A stretch of 43,500 nt of DNA, taken from positions 3,984,001 to 4,027,500 of the forward strand of contig CP101033.1 in the NCBI GenBank assembly GCA_041319085.1, read 5' to 3'. The notes below the pieces were generated by a model. The model did no database searches and had not been told where the DNA came from. It worked only from the letters and a program-made list of their open reading frames with translations. The first letter of the stretch is position 1; the number at the start of each line of letters is the position of its first letter. Origin of the DNA: Aeromonas veronii. Its GTDB lineage: Bacteria > Pseudomonadota > Gammaproteobacteria > Enterobacterales > Aeromonadaceae. The translations under genes were made by a program, and so were the position numbers. Below, piece by piece: positions 26,109 to 36,882 of this stretch.

Positions 26109-26345
26109 TTATACCTTAACACCGCTGGCGCGCAGTTCAGCCAGAACCACTTCAACGCCACGCTTGTCGATGATACGCATGCCTTTTGCGGATACGCGCA
26201 GGCTTACGAAGCGTTTTTCACTCTCAACCCAGAAACGGTGAGTGTGCAGGTTCGGCAGGAAACGACGCTTGGTAGCGTTGTTAGCGTGCGAACGGTTGTT
26301 ACCAACTGCCGGGCGCTTGCCGGTTACTTGGCATACTCTAGACAT
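26109..26345 (-). CDS. rpmB: 50S ribosomal protein L28
   Basis: The 78-residue protein begins [20 protein letters not shown] and contains [19 protein letters not shown] and [15 protein letters not shown], matching E. coli L28 in sequence and length. The start at 26345 is fixed by homology; an upstream in-frame Met is spurious. First gene of the operon, read from a strong promoter 86 bases upstream. Confidence 0.98.
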
Positions 26346-26430
26346 GTCAGTCTCTCCAAATCTTACTTCATTGCTCGAGCAAATATCTGCCCCGCTGGCC
26401 TTCGATTGCGGGGCAAACAGAAGGCGGCAT

Positions 26431-26459
26431 TTTATACAGCATCCGTGATCAAAGATCAA
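26431..26459 (-). promoter_or_regulatory. rpmB-rpmG promoter
   Basis: On the minus strand TTGATC (26454-26459), a 17-bp spacer and TATAAA (26431-26436) make a near-consensus sigma-70 promoter. The long leader to rpmB (about 80 bases) could hold regulation. Confidence 0.75.
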
Positions 26460-26481
26460 CTAATACGGTGCCGGAGCACAG

Positions 26482-27156
26482 TCATAACCAACCGCGCTCG
26501 GCAAAAGAAACCGTGATGCCGTCACCGATCACCAAGTGATCCAGCACTCTGATATCGATCAGGGCCAAAGCGGCCGTGATCCGATCCGTGATCTGGCGGT
26601 CGGCCCTACTGGGCTCGGCGACGCCGGACGGGTGATTATGCGCCAGAATCACAGCGGCTGCATTATGTTTGAGTGCGATCTGCACGATTTCTCTTGGCCA
26701 GACGCTTGCCGAATCGATGGTGCCGAAAAAAAGCTCAACAAATTGAATGACTCTGTGCTGATTGTCGAGCAACAGCAGGGCAAACACTTCCCTCGGCCGA
26801 TCCCGCAGTTGGGCCTGCAGATAGTCCCGGGTCAGCTGGGGTGAAGTGAGCGCATCGCCCCGTTGCAGTTGCTCGGCCAGATGGCGTCTGGCCATCTCCA
26901 GCACCGCCTGCAACTGGGCATATTTGGCCGGGCCAAGGCCATGCGCCTCGCAGAATGCTTGCTGATCCGCCCCCAGCAAGCTGCGCAAAGAGCCGAATTG
27001 ATTCAACAAGTTGCGTGATAGATCCACCGCACTCAGGCCATTGACGCCAGTGCGCAGAAAGATGGCGAGCAGCTCGGCATCGGAAAGCGCAGCGGGCCCC
27101 TGACGCAGCAGCTTCTCTCTGGGTCGTTCATCTTCCGGCCACTCTTTGATGCTCAT
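26482..27156 (-). CDS. radC: RadC/YicR family JAB-domain protein
   Basis: A 224-residue RadC-family protein; despite the name its role in repair is doubtful and the biochemical function is unknown. Residues 1-90 form the helix-hairpin-helix-like N-terminal part ([31 protein letters not shown]). The C-terminal MPN/JAB metalloprotease-like domain has the zinc signature [15 protein letters not shown]. The ATG at 27156 has GGGAGAG upstream. It is divergent from coaBC, as in E. coli. Confidence 0.95.
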   Translation of the reverse strand: MSIKEWPEDERPREKLLRQGPAALSDAELLAIFLRTGVNGLSAVDLSRNLLNQFGSLRSLLGADQQAFCEAHGLGPAKYAQLQAVLEMARRHLAEQLQRGDALTSPQLTRDYLQAQLRDRPREVFALLLLDNQHRVIQFVELFFGTIDSASVWPREIVQIALKHNAAAVILAHNHPSGVAEPSRADRQITDRITAALALIDIRVLDHLVIGDGITVSFAERGWL

Positions 27157-27303
27157 ATGTCTCTCCCTCATCCCTGTAGAGACAAAACATAGCAAAAAAT
27201 TGCGCGTGCCCGACCACACCCCTTGATGCCAACCCCTGTCGTCATCCACTGCCTGTGGTATCTTAGCCGACCAGTCAGAATGAGCCGGATAGAGAAACAG
27301 CAG

Positions 27304-28506
27304 ATGAGATTGGCCGATAAACGCATCCTGTTGGGTGTCAGTGGCGGGATCGCCGCCTACAAGAGTGCCGAGCTGGTACGCCGCCTGAAAGATCAGGGCG
27401 CCGACGTTCGAGTGGTGATGACCCGCTCCGCCAAGGAGTTCATCACCCCGCTGACCCTGCAGGCAGTCTCCGGTCATCCGGTGGCCTACAGCCTGCTGGA
27501 TCCCTCTGCCGAAGCGGGCATGGGCCATATCGAGCTAGCCAAATGGGCCGATCTGGTACTGATCGCCCCCGCCAGCGCCAATCTGATGGCACGGATGGCC
27601 GCCGGCATGGCCGACGAGCTGCTGACAACCCTCTGTCTGGCCACCCCGGCGCCCATCGCGCTGGCGCCCGCCATGAACCAGCAGATGTATCTCAACGCTG
27701 CGACCCAGGCCAACCTCAAGACCCTGGCCAGTCGCGGCATCCTGCTGTGGGGGCCGGACGCCGGCAGCCAGGCCTGTGGCGACGTGGGCCCGGGTCGGAT
27801 GCTGGATCCCCTCGAACTGGTGGATCGCTGCTGTCAGCAGCTGGCCGCCGAGCCCTTGCTGGCAGGCGTCAAGCTGCTGCTCACCGCAGGGCCAACCCGC
27901 GAGGCGCTCGATCCGGTGCGCTACATCAGCAACCACAGCTCCGGCAAGATGGGCTATGCCATCGCCCGCGCCGCTCGTGAAGCGGGTGCCGAGGTGTCGC
28001 TGGTGAGCGGCCCGGTAGCACTGGCCACGCCGGCAGGCGTCACCCGCATCGATGTCGAGAGCGCCGAGCAGATGCATCAGGCGGTGATGAGCCGGGTCGG
28101 CGAGTGCGACCTCTTCATCGGTTGCGCCGCGGTGGCCGACTACCGTCCCGAACAGGTCGCCAGTCAGAAGATCAAGAAGACCGGCGACAATGACCAGATG
28201 GTGGTGAAGCTGGTGAAAAACCCCGACATTATCGCGGCCGTCGGCGCCCTTTCAGACAAACCCTTCACCGTCGGATTTGCCGCCGAAACCGTGGATGTGG
28301 AACAATACGCCCTCGACAAGTTGCAGCGTAAGCGGCTGGACATGATCGCCGCCAACGATGTGTCCCGCGAGGGGCAGGGCTTCAACGCCGATGACAACGC
28401 CCTGACCGTGTTCTGGCAAGGGGGCCAGGCCCCGCTGCCGCTGGCCGACAAGCTGACGCTGGCCCGTCACCTGATCGCCCTGATTGCACGCCACTACCGG
28501 CACTGA
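27304..28506 (+). CDS. coaBC: Bifunctional phosphopantothenoylcysteine decarboxylase/phosphopantothenate-cysteine ligase
   Basis: CoaBC joins cysteine to phosphopantothenate and decarboxylates the product in CoA synthesis. In the 400-residue fusion the FMN-dependent CoaC half (about 1-190) shows [18 protein letters not shown], the catalytic His in [20 protein letters not shown] and the Cys loop [12 protein letters not shown]. The CoaB half has [24 protein letters not shown] and SQKIKK. The ATG at 27304 best matches homologues; another in-frame ATG lies 24 bases upstream. Adjacent dut, then slmA, on the same strand. Confidence 0.96.
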   Translation: MRLADKRILLGVSGGIAAYKSAELVRRLKDQGADVRVVMTRSAKEFITPLTLQAVSGHPVAYSLLDPSAEAGMGHIELAKWADLVLIAPASANLMARMAAGMADELLTTLCLATPAPIALAPAMNQQMYLNAATQANLKTLASRGILLWGPDAGSQACGDVGPGRMLDPLELVDRCCQQLAAEPLLAGVKLLLTAGPTREALDPVRYISNHSSGKMGYAIARAAREAGAEVSLVSGPVALATPAGVTRIDVESAEQMHQAVMSRVGECDLFIGCAAVADYRPEQVASQKIKKTGDNDQMVVKLVKNPDIIAAVGALSDKPFTVGFAAETVDVEQYALDKLQRKRLDMIAANDVSREGQGFNADDNALTVFWQGGQAPLPLADKLTLARHLIALIARHYRH

Positions 28507-28586
28507 GCGTCCAGAAAGAACAAGACTCACGGCGCCCCGCCTGCCAAGAGGGGTGCCAATACAAGATCCAACTGAAAAAGCGATTC

Positions 28587-29045
28587 ATGACTACACAAAT
28601 TGAACTGAAGATTCTGGATGCCCGTATCGGTACCGAGTACCCGCTGCCCGCCTACGCCACACCGGGCTCTGCCGGTATGGATCTGCGTGCCCTGCTGGAT
28701 GCGCCGCTGACTCTGGCTCCGGGTGATACCACTCTGGTGCCGACCGGTCTGGCTATTCACATCCAGGATCCGGGTCTGTGTGCCACCATCCTGCCCCGCT
28801 CCGGCCTCGGCCATAAGCACGGCATCGTGCTGGGCAACCTGGTCGGTCTGATCGATTCCGATTACCAGGGTCAGCTGATGGTCTCAGTCTGGAACCGCGG
28901 CAAAGATGAGTTCACCATGCAACCCGGCGAGCGCATCGCCCAGCTGGTGATCATGCCGGTAGTTCAGGCCAGCTTCCAACTGGTCGATGAGTTCAATCAG
29001 AGCGAACGGGGTGAAGGCGGTTTTGGTTCTTCTGGTCGCCAATAA
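28587..29045 (+). CDS. dut: Deoxyuridine 5'-triphosphate nucleotidohydrolase
   Basis: Dut hydrolyses dUTP to dUMP, keeping uracil out of DNA. The 152-residue trimeric dUTPase has its motifs in order: [54 protein letters not shown] and the mobile C-terminal arm [11 protein letters not shown]. Length matches the E. coli enzyme. The Shine-Dalgarno is weak (AAAAGCG). It lies 80 bp after coaBC and 68 bp before slmA. Confidence 0.97.
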   Translation: MTTQIELKILDARIGTEYPLPAYATPGSAGMDLRALLDAPLTLAPGDTTLVPTGLAIHIQDPGLCATILPRSGLGHKHGIVLGNLVGLIDSDYQGQLMVSVWNRGKDEFTMQPGERIAQLVIMPVVQASFQLVDEFNQSERGEGGFGSSGRQ

Positions 29046-29113
29046 CAGACCACACCAGCCCGATGGGCGGTGCTTAATAATAGAATCAAGCCATTGTTTT
29101 TTTAGGGGAATCC

Positions 29114-29710
29114 ATGGCAAGCAGTAATCAGAAACAGAGTCGGCGCGATCAGATCCTGCAAGCGCTCGCCCATATGCTGGAAACCAGTCCGGGTCAGCGT
29201 ATCACCACGGCCCGTCTGGCGACCGAGGTCGGCGTCTCTGAAGCAGCCCTCTATCGACATTTTCCCAGCAAGGCGCGGATGTTCGAGGGGCTGATCGACT
29301 TTATCGAGGATTCCCTGCTGTCACGGGTCAATCTGATCATGGCGGAAGAGAAGGACACCATGGCACGCTGCCACCACATCCTGCAGCTGCTGCTGGTGTT
29401 CGCCGAGCGCAATCCCGGCATTACCCGTATCCTCAATGGCGATGCCCTGTTGGGTGAACACGACCGGTTACGGGATCGCATCAGCATCCTGTTCGACAAG
29501 CTGGAGACCCAGATCAAGCAGGTGCTGCGCGAGAAGCGGCTGCGCGAGGGTCAGGGCTTCCAGCTCGACGAGACCATGCTGGCCAATCTGCTGCTGGCCT
29601 ATACCGAGGGGCGCATCAGCCAGTTCGTTCGCTCCGAGTTCAAGCTCAAGCCCACCGCCGGTTTCGAAGATCAGTGGCAATTTATCCGCAGCCAACTGCT
29701 GCAGAGTTGA
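29114..29710 (+). CDS. slmA: Nucleoid occlusion factor SlmA
   Basis: SlmA binds specific DNA sites on the nucleoid and blocks FtsZ assembly there. The 198-residue TetR-family protein has an N-terminal helix-turn-helix (residues about 28-55: [20 protein letters not shown]) and a helical dimerisation and FtsZ-binding domain, with the typical [19 protein letters not shown] segment. AGGGGAA lies six to seven bases before the ATG. It ends at a strong terminator. Confidence 0.97.
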   Translation: MASSNQKQSRRDQILQALAHMLETSPGQRITTARLATEVGVSEAALYRHFPSKARMFEGLIDFIEDSLLSRVNLIMAEEKDTMARCHHILQLLLVFAERNPGITRILNGDALLGEHDRLRDRISILFDKLETQIKQVLREKRLREGQGFQLDETMLANLLLAYTEGRISQFVRSEFKLKPTAGFEDQWQFIRSQLLQS

Positions 29711-29732
29711 TGGTTTTTTCACGTCATTCAGC

Positions 29733-29767
29733 AAAAAGAAGGGAGGCTTTGGCCTCCCTTCTTTTTT
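29733..29767 (+). terminator. Strong terminator after slmA
   Basis: A 15-bp perfect stem (29733-29747 with 29752-29766) with loop TTTG and a T6 tract, 23 bases past the stop. Confidence 0.92.
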
Positions 29768-29875
29768 GTGTCAGGTTTTTATGGCAGAAAAGAAGTACCA
29801 GATGCGACCCGTACTGTCGCGCTGCGGTGTTAGATTTATCCACCATAAACCTTTTAGAACCTGACAGGACATCCT

Positions 29876-30712
29876 ATGGAACCCGAAATCATTACCGAAG
29901 CGCAGACCTGGCTGGTCAATAATCAGGGGCTGCTGATCGAGTATACCGTCAACATCGCTGCCGCCCTGCTGACCCTGCTGGTCGGCTATATTGCCGCCAA
30001 CCTCATCAGCGGTGGCGTGGTCAAGGTGATGCAGGCCCGCAAGCTCGACACCACCGTCACTCACTTCGTCGGCAGCATCCTCAAGTACGCCATTCTGGTA
30101 TTCGTGGTGATCGCCGCGCTGGGCCGGGTCGGGGTGCAAACCGCCTCCTTCGTCGCCATTATCGGTGCCGCCGGTCTGGCCATCGGTCTGGCGTTGCAGG
30201 GTTCGCTCTCCAACTTCGCCGCCGGCTTCCTGCTGATCATCTTCCGCCCGATCAAGGCGGGCGAGTTTATCGAAGTGGCAGGCACGTCTGGCGTGGTTCA
30301 GTCGGTGCAACTCTTCACCACCACCCTCACCTCCGGTGACAACAAGATGGTGGTAGTCCCGAACTCCGCCATCCTCAACGGCACCATCGTCAACTACTCG
30401 CGCATGGATACCCGCCGCGTCGACATGACCTTCGGCATCGGTTACGGCTCCGACCTGCGCAAGGCCAAGCAGATCCTCGAGCGTCTGGTGAATGAAGAGC
30501 CACGCATCCTGAAAGATCCGGTCGTCACCATCGCCGTCGCCGCGCTGGCCGACTCCTCGGTCAATATCGTGGTGCGCCCGTGGGTGAAAACCGCTGACTA
30601 CTGGGGTGTCTGGTTCGACTTCCACGAGAAGGTGAAACTCACCTTTGATGCCGAAGGGATCGAAATTCCCTTCCCGCAAATGGTGATGCACATGCAAAAA
30701 ACGCAGGCGTGA
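29876..30712 (+). CDS. mscS: Small-conductance mechanosensitive channel
   Basis: MscS opens under membrane tension to release solutes on osmotic downshock. The 278-residue protein has three helices: about 20-50, 65-85 and the pore-lining third helix GAAGLAIGLALQGSLSNFAAG with its Gly/Ala packing faces. The cytoplasmic beta domain begins RPIKAGEFIEVAG and includes VVVPNSAILNGTIVNYS; the cage domain ends FPQMVMHMQKTQA. Length is close to the E. coli channel. AGGA lies before the ATG. Single-gene unit with a hairpin after it. Confidence 0.96.
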   Translation: MEPEIITEAQTWLVNNQGLLIEYTVNIAAALLTLLVGYIAANLISGGVVKVMQARKLDTTVTHFVGSILKYAILVFVVIAALGRVGVQTASFVAIIGAAGLAIGLALQGSLSNFAAGFLLIIFRPIKAGEFIEVAGTSGVVQSVQLFTTTLTSGDNKMVVVPNSAILNGTIVNYSRMDTRRVDMTFGIGYGSDLRKAKQILERLVNEEPRILKDPVVTIAVAALADSSVNIVVRPWVKTADYWGVWFDFHEKVKLTFDAEGIEIPFPQMVMHMQKTQA

Positions 30713-30732
30713 TCGCGGTTCTGCAGCAACCC

Positions 30733-30760
30733 ACAATGCCAGCCTTCGAGCTGGCATTGT
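30733..30760 (+). terminator. Hairpin after mscS
   Basis: An 11-bp perfect stem (ACAATGCCAGC, 30733-30743, with 30750-30760) closes a CTTCGA loop; the trailing T tract is short. Confidence 0.65.
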
Positions 30761-32710
<1,950 letters not shown>

Positions 32711-32731
32711 TTTATCCGGCCTTTCTGAATG

Positions 32732-32753
32732 CAAAAGCCCCGCTCGATGAGCG
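32732..32753 (+). terminator. Left remnant of the pgi terminator, broken by the IS
   Basis: CAAAAGCCCCGCTCGATGAG is the 5' arm, loop and start of the 3' arm of a hairpin whose remainder (GCGGGGCTTTTTATTTTT) resumes at 34194. Joining the flanks across one copy of the duplication restores a perfect AAAAGCCCCGCTC/GAGCGGGGCTTTT stem with a GAT loop and a T-rich tail. Confidence 0.85.
32741..32753. repeat. Target-site duplication, left copy
   Basis: CGCTCGATGAGCG occurs here and at 34184-34196. Because the outer G and C are shared with the element ends, the true duplication is 11-13 bp, in the range of the IS4 group. Confidence 0.88.
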
Positions 32754-32762
32754 CAATGCTGT

Positions 32763-34100
32763 TCACTTAAGCGGAGCCGCATTGCGATCTACCGGAAAGC
32801 GGGTCTTTGATATCTTCACCGCCCTGGGTCTCGATGGCCTGGGGCGTTTTTCTATGAACATGACGCCTATGCTCCCCCGCAACTCCGCCAACCTCCGTGG
32901 GGTATGGGCTGGCGATATCGCGCCCGCCATCACTGCCATCTGGTTCGCGATGAACTGACAGGCAAACTTGAAGCTCACCTCATTGGGCGCTCGCTGATGA
33001 GCTACGGCGGCCTGGCTCGCCTCCCGCCTGACCAGATTGTATCCAAGCAGCAAACCCCACTGTTCCTGATAAACCAAGTCCACTTTCTTGCTTCTCAGTG
33101 TGATGGCGTTGTGCTGCATCGCACTTTTGATATCCCGGTATCCCAACTCGATTTCCCAGCGCTCGTGGTACAGGGTCGCCACCTGCGCTGCGCTGAATCG
33201 GGTTACGGGCAGGGAGGTAAAGACCGTTTTCTCCTTGCCTGCCACCTCGTAGGTCACTGCGCGAACTTGCCAGTGCGTCGGCAACGCCGGGTTTTTCTTG
33301 CGTGCCTGAGGCGAGACCGTCATTTGCAACAGACGGTCACCGTCGCCATAGCGCTCCAGTTCCGTGTATACCAGCCCCTTGCGTTCCGGGATGAGCCAGT
33401 GACGGTCGGTGTCTTCGGCCTGAATTCGTAGCAACAGGTCGGCACCGAAGAAACCTTTATCCAGCAGGGTCACCGACTTGTCCGGCAATGAGTGAATGAA
33501 CTCACTGGCCAGGGGGATTTCCCCTTTGCGATACGGGCTGATGGCCGCGTTGGCAATGACATGCGAGCGGACATTCATCAGCGTGACCAGCCGCAGCATT
33601 GGATAGGGTGTCTGCCGGTTGGTTGACGTGTTACCCGAACCGAAATGCGCCCTGAGTTCAGGCATATCCTGGGTACGAAACAGGGCTCCATCGATGGCAA
33701 AGACCTGTAAACCGTGCCACTGGTCTTCAGGATAACGTTCCCGTCCCCACACATCGGCACACTGCTTGAACAGCCACTCGAGCGGCTGTTTGCCGAGCCG
33801 CTGACGGGCTTGAGACAGGGCACTGTCCGCGAGCAAGGCGTCATTGGCCAACCCGTCTGCACAGATATTGAGGCGCCGAGCGACCTCGGAGATGGGCTCA
33901 TTACGGAAAAAGGCCATCCCCACGACGAGCCACAAGACCATATCAGAAGGTAAGCGGCGTCGGCGGATAGTGGCCTTTTCAGACAAGGCGGCAGCGGCAG
34001 TAATCCATTCGTCGGGAATATGGTCGGCAAAAATTGCCAGCCGAGCCAGCATGTCGCCAGATGTCTCAACAACATCGCTCAGGTCGTTTGCAATAGACAT
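32763..34100 (-). CDS. IS4-family transposase (DDE)
   Basis: The 445-residue transposase has an IS4-type N-terminal domain (about 20-115, with VLWLVVGMAFFRNEPISEVA) and a DDE catalytic domain. First Asp is in FAIDGALFR, second in LLDKGFFGADLL, and the Glu is in YHERWEIELGYRDIK, which fits the IS4 signature Y-x2-R-x3-E-x6-K. The stop codon lies within the left terminal repeat. There is no good Shine-Dalgarno before the ATG: instead a 12-bp hairpin plus T run ends right at it. Family is sure; the exact IS name is not. Confidence 0.95.
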   Translation of the reverse strand: MSIANDLSDVVETSGDMLARLAIFADHIPDEWITAAAALSEKATIRRRRLPSDMVLWLVVGMAFFRNEPISEVARRLNICADGLANDALLADSALSQARQRLGKQPLEWLFKQCADVWGRERYPEDQWHGLQVFAIDGALFRTQDMPELRAHFGSGNTSTNRQTPYPMLRLVTLMNVRSHVIANAAISPYRKGEIPLASEFIHSLPDKSVTLLDKGFFGADLLLRIQAEDTDRHWLIPERKGLVYTELERYGDGDRLLQMTVSPQARKKNPALPTHWQVRAVTYEVAGKEKTVFTSLPVTRFSAAQVATLYHERWEIELGYRDIKSAMQHNAITLRSKKVDLVYQEQWGLLLGYNLVRREASQAAVAHQRAPNEVSFKFACQFIANQMAVMAGAISPAHTPRRLAELRGSIGVMFIEKRPRPSRPRAVKISKTRFPVDRNAAPLK

Positions 34101-34105
34101 AAAAA

Positions 34106-34134
34106 AATCCGGAACCAGTGATTGGTTCCGGATT
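34106..34134 (-). promoter_or_regulatory. Terminator-like hairpin just before the transposase start
   Basis: AATCCGGAACCA pairs perfectly with its complement (34106-34117 with 34123-34134) around GTGAT. On the minus strand it is followed by a T7 run leading straight into the ATG. Several IS elements carry such structures to stop external transcription or hide the ribosome site, so that insertion downstream of a strong promoter does not raise transposition. Confidence 0.7.
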
Positions 34135-34183
34135 GTCCTACAGCAGAAGGATCGGTCAATGGATCCTTAACTGATCAGCATTG

Positions 34184-34196
34184 CGCTCGATGAGCG
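34184..34196. repeat. Target-site duplication, right copy
   Basis: Second copy of CGCTCGATGAGCG, followed by GGGCTTTTTATTTTT, the 3' part of the original pgi terminator. Confidence 0.88.
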
Positions 34197-34213
34197 GGGC
34201 TTTTTATTTTTCA

Positions 34214-34250
34214 CCCTTCTCCCACTGGGAGAAGGGCTGGGGATGAGGGG
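34214..34250. repeat. REP-like intergenic palindrome
   Basis: CCCTTCTCCC (34214-34223) and GGGAGAAGGG (34227-34236) form a 10-bp stem with ACT loop, continuing as CTGGGGATGAGGGG. This CCCTyTCCC/GGGAGArGG-CTGGGG-TGAGGG pattern is a common dispersed intergenic element in gammaproteobacteria. It lacks a proper T tract in the ilvC direction, so it is not an ordinary terminator, though it is the only hairpin between the ilvC stop and the IS. Confidence 0.5.
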
Positions 34251-34253
34251 GGA

Positions 34254-35735
34254 TTAACCGCCAACGGCGATGCGCTTCATGTCCTTCATGTAACCACGCA
34301 GTACCTGGCCGATTTTCTCGATCGGGTGGTTGCGGGTCGCTTCGTTGGCCGCCAGCAGCGCCAGGTTATCGACGCTCTGCCCTTCCGCCTTGCTGGCACC
34401 CAGATCGCCCGCTTTCAGGGTCGGCATGAAGTGCTCACGCAGCAACGGCACGGCGGCGTTGGCGAACAGGTAGTTACCGTACTCGGCGGTATCGGAGATG
34501 ACCACGTTCATCTCGTACAGACGCTTGCGAGCAACGGTGTTGGCGATCAGCGGCAGTTCGTGCAGGGATTCGTAGTAGGCAGACTCCTCGTAGATACCGG
34601 AAGCCACCATGGTCTCGAACGCCAGCTCGACACCCGCCTTGACCATGGCCACCATCACCACGCCATTGTCGAAGTACTCCTGCTCGGCAATCTTGCCTGC
34701 GAACGCCGGGGCGTTTTCGAAGGCAGACTTGCCGGTCTCTTCGCGCCAGGTGAACAGTTTGACGTCATCTTCGGCCCAGTCAGCCATCATGCCGCGGGAG
34801 AACTCACCGGCAATGATGTCGTCCATATGCTTCTCGAACAGCGGGCGCATCAGGGTTTTGAGCTGCTCGGAGAGCTCGAAGCCGCGCAGCTTGGCCGGGT
34901 TGGAGAGGCGGTCCATCATCAGGCTGATACCACCCTGTTTCAGGGCTTCGGTAATGGTCTCCCAGCCGAACTGGATCAGCTTGCCGGCGTAGGCCGGTTC
35001 GGTCCCTTCGGCAACCAGCTTGTCGTAGCAGAGCAGAGAACCGGCCTGCAGCATGCCGCAGAGGATGGTCTGCTCGCCCATCAGATCGGATTTCACTTCC
35101 GCCACGAAGGAGGACTCCAGCACCCCGGCACGGTCGCCGCCGGTAGCAGAGGCCCACGCCTTGGCGATGGCCATGCCTTCGCCTTTCGGGTCATTTTCAG
35201 GGTGAACGGCGATCAGGGTCGGCACACCAAAGCCACGCTTGTACTCTTCGCGCACTTCGGTGCCCGGGCACTTGGGCGCCACCATCACGACGGTGATATC
35301 GGCGCGGATCTGCTGACCCTCTTCCACCACGTTGAAGCCGTGGGAGTAGCCCAAGGCCGCACCCTGCTTCATCAGCGGCATCACGGTTTTGACGACGTCA
35401 GAGTGCTGCTTGTCCGGGGTCAGGTTCAGCACCAGATCGGCGGTCGGGATCAGCTCTTCATAGGTGCCAACCGCGAAGCCGTTGTCGGTAGCCTTTTGCC
35501 AGGAGGCTCGCTTCTCGGTGATGGCGGCCTTGCGCAGGGCGTAGGAGATATCCAACCCGGAGTCGCGCATGTTCAGACCCTGGTTCAGACCCTGGGCACC
35601 ACAGCCCACAATCACCACCTTCTTGCCCTTCAGCACGTTGCAGCCGTCCGCGAACTCTTCGCGCTGCATGAAACGACACTTGCCCAGCTGGGCCAACTGC
35701 TGACGCAGGTTCAAGGTGTTGAAATAGTTAGCCAT
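34254..35735 (-). CDS. ilvC: Ketol-acid reductoisomerase (class II, long form)
   Basis: IlvC converts acetolactate or acetohydroxybutyrate to the dihydroxy acids of valine and isoleucine synthesis, using NADPH. The 493-residue length marks the long enterobacterial class. The N-terminal Rossmann domain has [18 protein letters not shown] and SYALRKAAI (NADPH selectivity loop); the helical part has [37 protein letters not shown] and the terminal [11 protein letters not shown]. The ATG at 35735 starts [11 protein letters not shown], as in homologues. Divergent from its regulator ilvY. Confidence 0.97.
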   Translation of the reverse strand: MANYFNTLNLRQQLAQLGKCRFMQREEFADGCNVLKGKKVVIVGCGAQGLNQGLNMRDSGLDISYALRKAAITEKRASWQKATDNGFAVGTYEELIPTADLVLNLTPDKQHSDVVKTVMPLMKQGAALGYSHGFNVVEEGQQIRADITVVMVAPKCPGTEVREEYKRGFGVPTLIAVHPENDPKGEGMAIAKAWASATGGDRAGVLESSFVAEVKSDLMGEQTILCGMLQAGSLLCYDKLVAEGTEPAYAGKLIQFGWETITEALKQGGISLMMDRLSNPAKLRGFELSEQLKTLMRPLFEKHMDDIIAGEFSRGMMADWAEDDVKLFTWREETGKSAFENAPAFAGKIAEQEYFDNGVVMVAMVKAGVELAFETMVASGIYEESAYYESLHELPLIANTVARKRLYEMNVVISDTAEYGNYLFANAAVPLLREHFMPTLKAGDLGASKAEGQSVDNLALLAANEATRNHPIEKIGQVLRGYMKDMKRIAVGG

Positions 35736-35839
35736 GGTGATTGCTCCGTTCGATTGATTCCATGCCGGGTAGCGGCGTTGTCTGAACAACTATAGCGCGG
35801 GACACTTATTGCCTGAACTGATATATTCGAAACAGTACG

Positions 35840-35908
35840 TTGCAATAAATGAAAGATGATTCTTGGCAATTTATCCCTATACGCGCCCCCATTTCGGCAA
35901 TATTGCCG
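35840..35908. promoter_or_regulatory. Probable IlvY operator region between ilvC and ilvY
   Basis: The 253-bp divergent gap contains TTGCAAT (35840-35846), TTGGCAAT (35863-35870) and a perfect 14-bp palindrome CGGCAATATTGCCG (35895-35908). IlvY is known to bind tandem operators in this position in E. coli and to activate ilvC when acetolactate is bound. The GCAAT half-sites fit LysR-type T-N11-A logic; the exact operators are inferred. Confidence 0.5.
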
Positions 35909-35988
35909 CTGACTTATCCGGGGACGTGGTTGCCGAAGCCGAACGGTGCGGCATGAATTTATGCCCTGACTGCAGCAGGAAGTGATCA

Positions 35989-36882
35989 ATGGACCTTCGC
36001 AATCTCGAGCTGTTTCTCCACCTCGCCGACTCCCTTCATTTCGGCAAGAGCGCCGATGCCATGGCGGTCAGCCCCTCGACCCTGAGCCGTGCCATCCAGC
36101 GGCTGGAGCAGGAGACCGGCTGCATCCTGTTCGAGCGAGATAACCGCTCAGTGCGACTCACCCCCGCCGGCGAGAAGCTGCGGGAGTTTGGCGGCGGCCT
36201 GTTGCAAGAGTGGCGCCAGCTCAAGCAGGAGCTTAAACGCAGCGATGAACCACTGCAGGGACGGCTGCGCGTGTTCTGCTCGGTCACTGCCAGCTACTTT
36301 CTGCTGCCCGAGGTGCTGGAGCGCTTTCGCCGCCGCTACCCCCAGCTGGAGATCAAGCTGGAGACCGGCGACCCGGCGCTGGCGGTGGACAAGATCCTGG
36401 CCGACGAGGCCGATCTCGCCATCGCCGCTCGCCCCGATGCCCAGCCCGCCAAGCTGGAATTCGCCAGCCTGCAGCTGGTGCCGCTGGTCTTTATCGCGCC
36501 GCGCAATGCCCCGCAGCTGAACCAGTGGTTCCGTCAGGGCGAGCCGGACTGGGAGCAGCTGCCCGTCATCCTCTCCGAGCAGGGCTTGGCCCGCAAACGC
36601 AGCGATCAGTGGTTTCGCAACAAGGGGATCGCCCCCAACATCTACGCCGAAGTGGCGGGGAACGAGGGGATTGTCGCCATGGTGGCGCTTGGTTGTGGCG
36701 TGGGGCTGGTACCGGCGGCGGTGATCGACCACAGCCCGCTCGGCGACAAGGTACGGATCATCGACCTCAAACCCGCCTTCAAGCCATTTGATGTGGGGAT
36801 CGGGGTACTCAAGAAGCGGCTGGAGGAGCCATTGATCCGCGCCTTCTGGGATACCGCGCAGAATCAGGGTTCACTGCGCTGA
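35989..36882 (+). CDS. ilvY: LysR-type activator of ilvC
   Basis: IlvY senses acetolactate/acetohydroxybutyrate and activates ilvC while repressing itself. The 297 residues equal the E. coli length. The N-terminal winged helix-turn-helix is MDLRNLELFLHLADSLHFGK to about residue 65 (SPSTLSRAIQRLEQ recognition helix); the periplasmic-binding-like effector domain follows, with RVFCSVTASYFLLPEVLERF and GCGVGLVPAAVIDHSP. AGGAAG precedes the ATG. Its last 12 bases overlap the convergent downstream gene. Confidence 0.95.
   Translation: MDLRNLELFLHLADSLHFGKSADAMAVSPSTLSRAIQRLEQETGCILFERDNRSVRLTPAGEKLREFGGGLLQEWRQLKQELKRSDEPLQGRLRVFCSVTASYFLLPEVLERFRRRYPQLEIKLETGDPALAVDKILADEADLAIAARPDAQPAKLEFASLQLVPLVFIAPRNAPQLNQWFRQGEPDWEQLPVILSEQGLARKRSDQWFRNKGIAPNIYAEVAGNEGIVAMVALGCGVGLVPAAVIDHSPLGDKVRIIDLKPAFKPFDVGIGVLKKRLEEPLIRAFWDTAQNQGSLR

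Larger units (their letters stand above)
32753..34184 (-). mobile_element. IS4-family insertion sequence, about 1.43 kb, complete
   Basis: A complete element with one transposase gene on the minus strand. Terminal inverted repeats are GCAATGCTGTTCACTTAAG (left) and GCAATGCTGATCAGTTAAG (right, reverse complement), 17 of 19 identical. It is flanked by 11-13 bp direct repeats. The transposase is unbroken and the duplications are identical, so the insertion looks recent and may still be active. It lies in the pgi terminator and leaves pgi and ilvC coding sequences intact. Confidence 0.92.

Noticed and set aside
34326..35795. 489-codon plus-strand frame antisense to ilvC
   Set aside because: Shadow of ilvC; His/Gln-rich low-complexity translation typical of an antisense frame.
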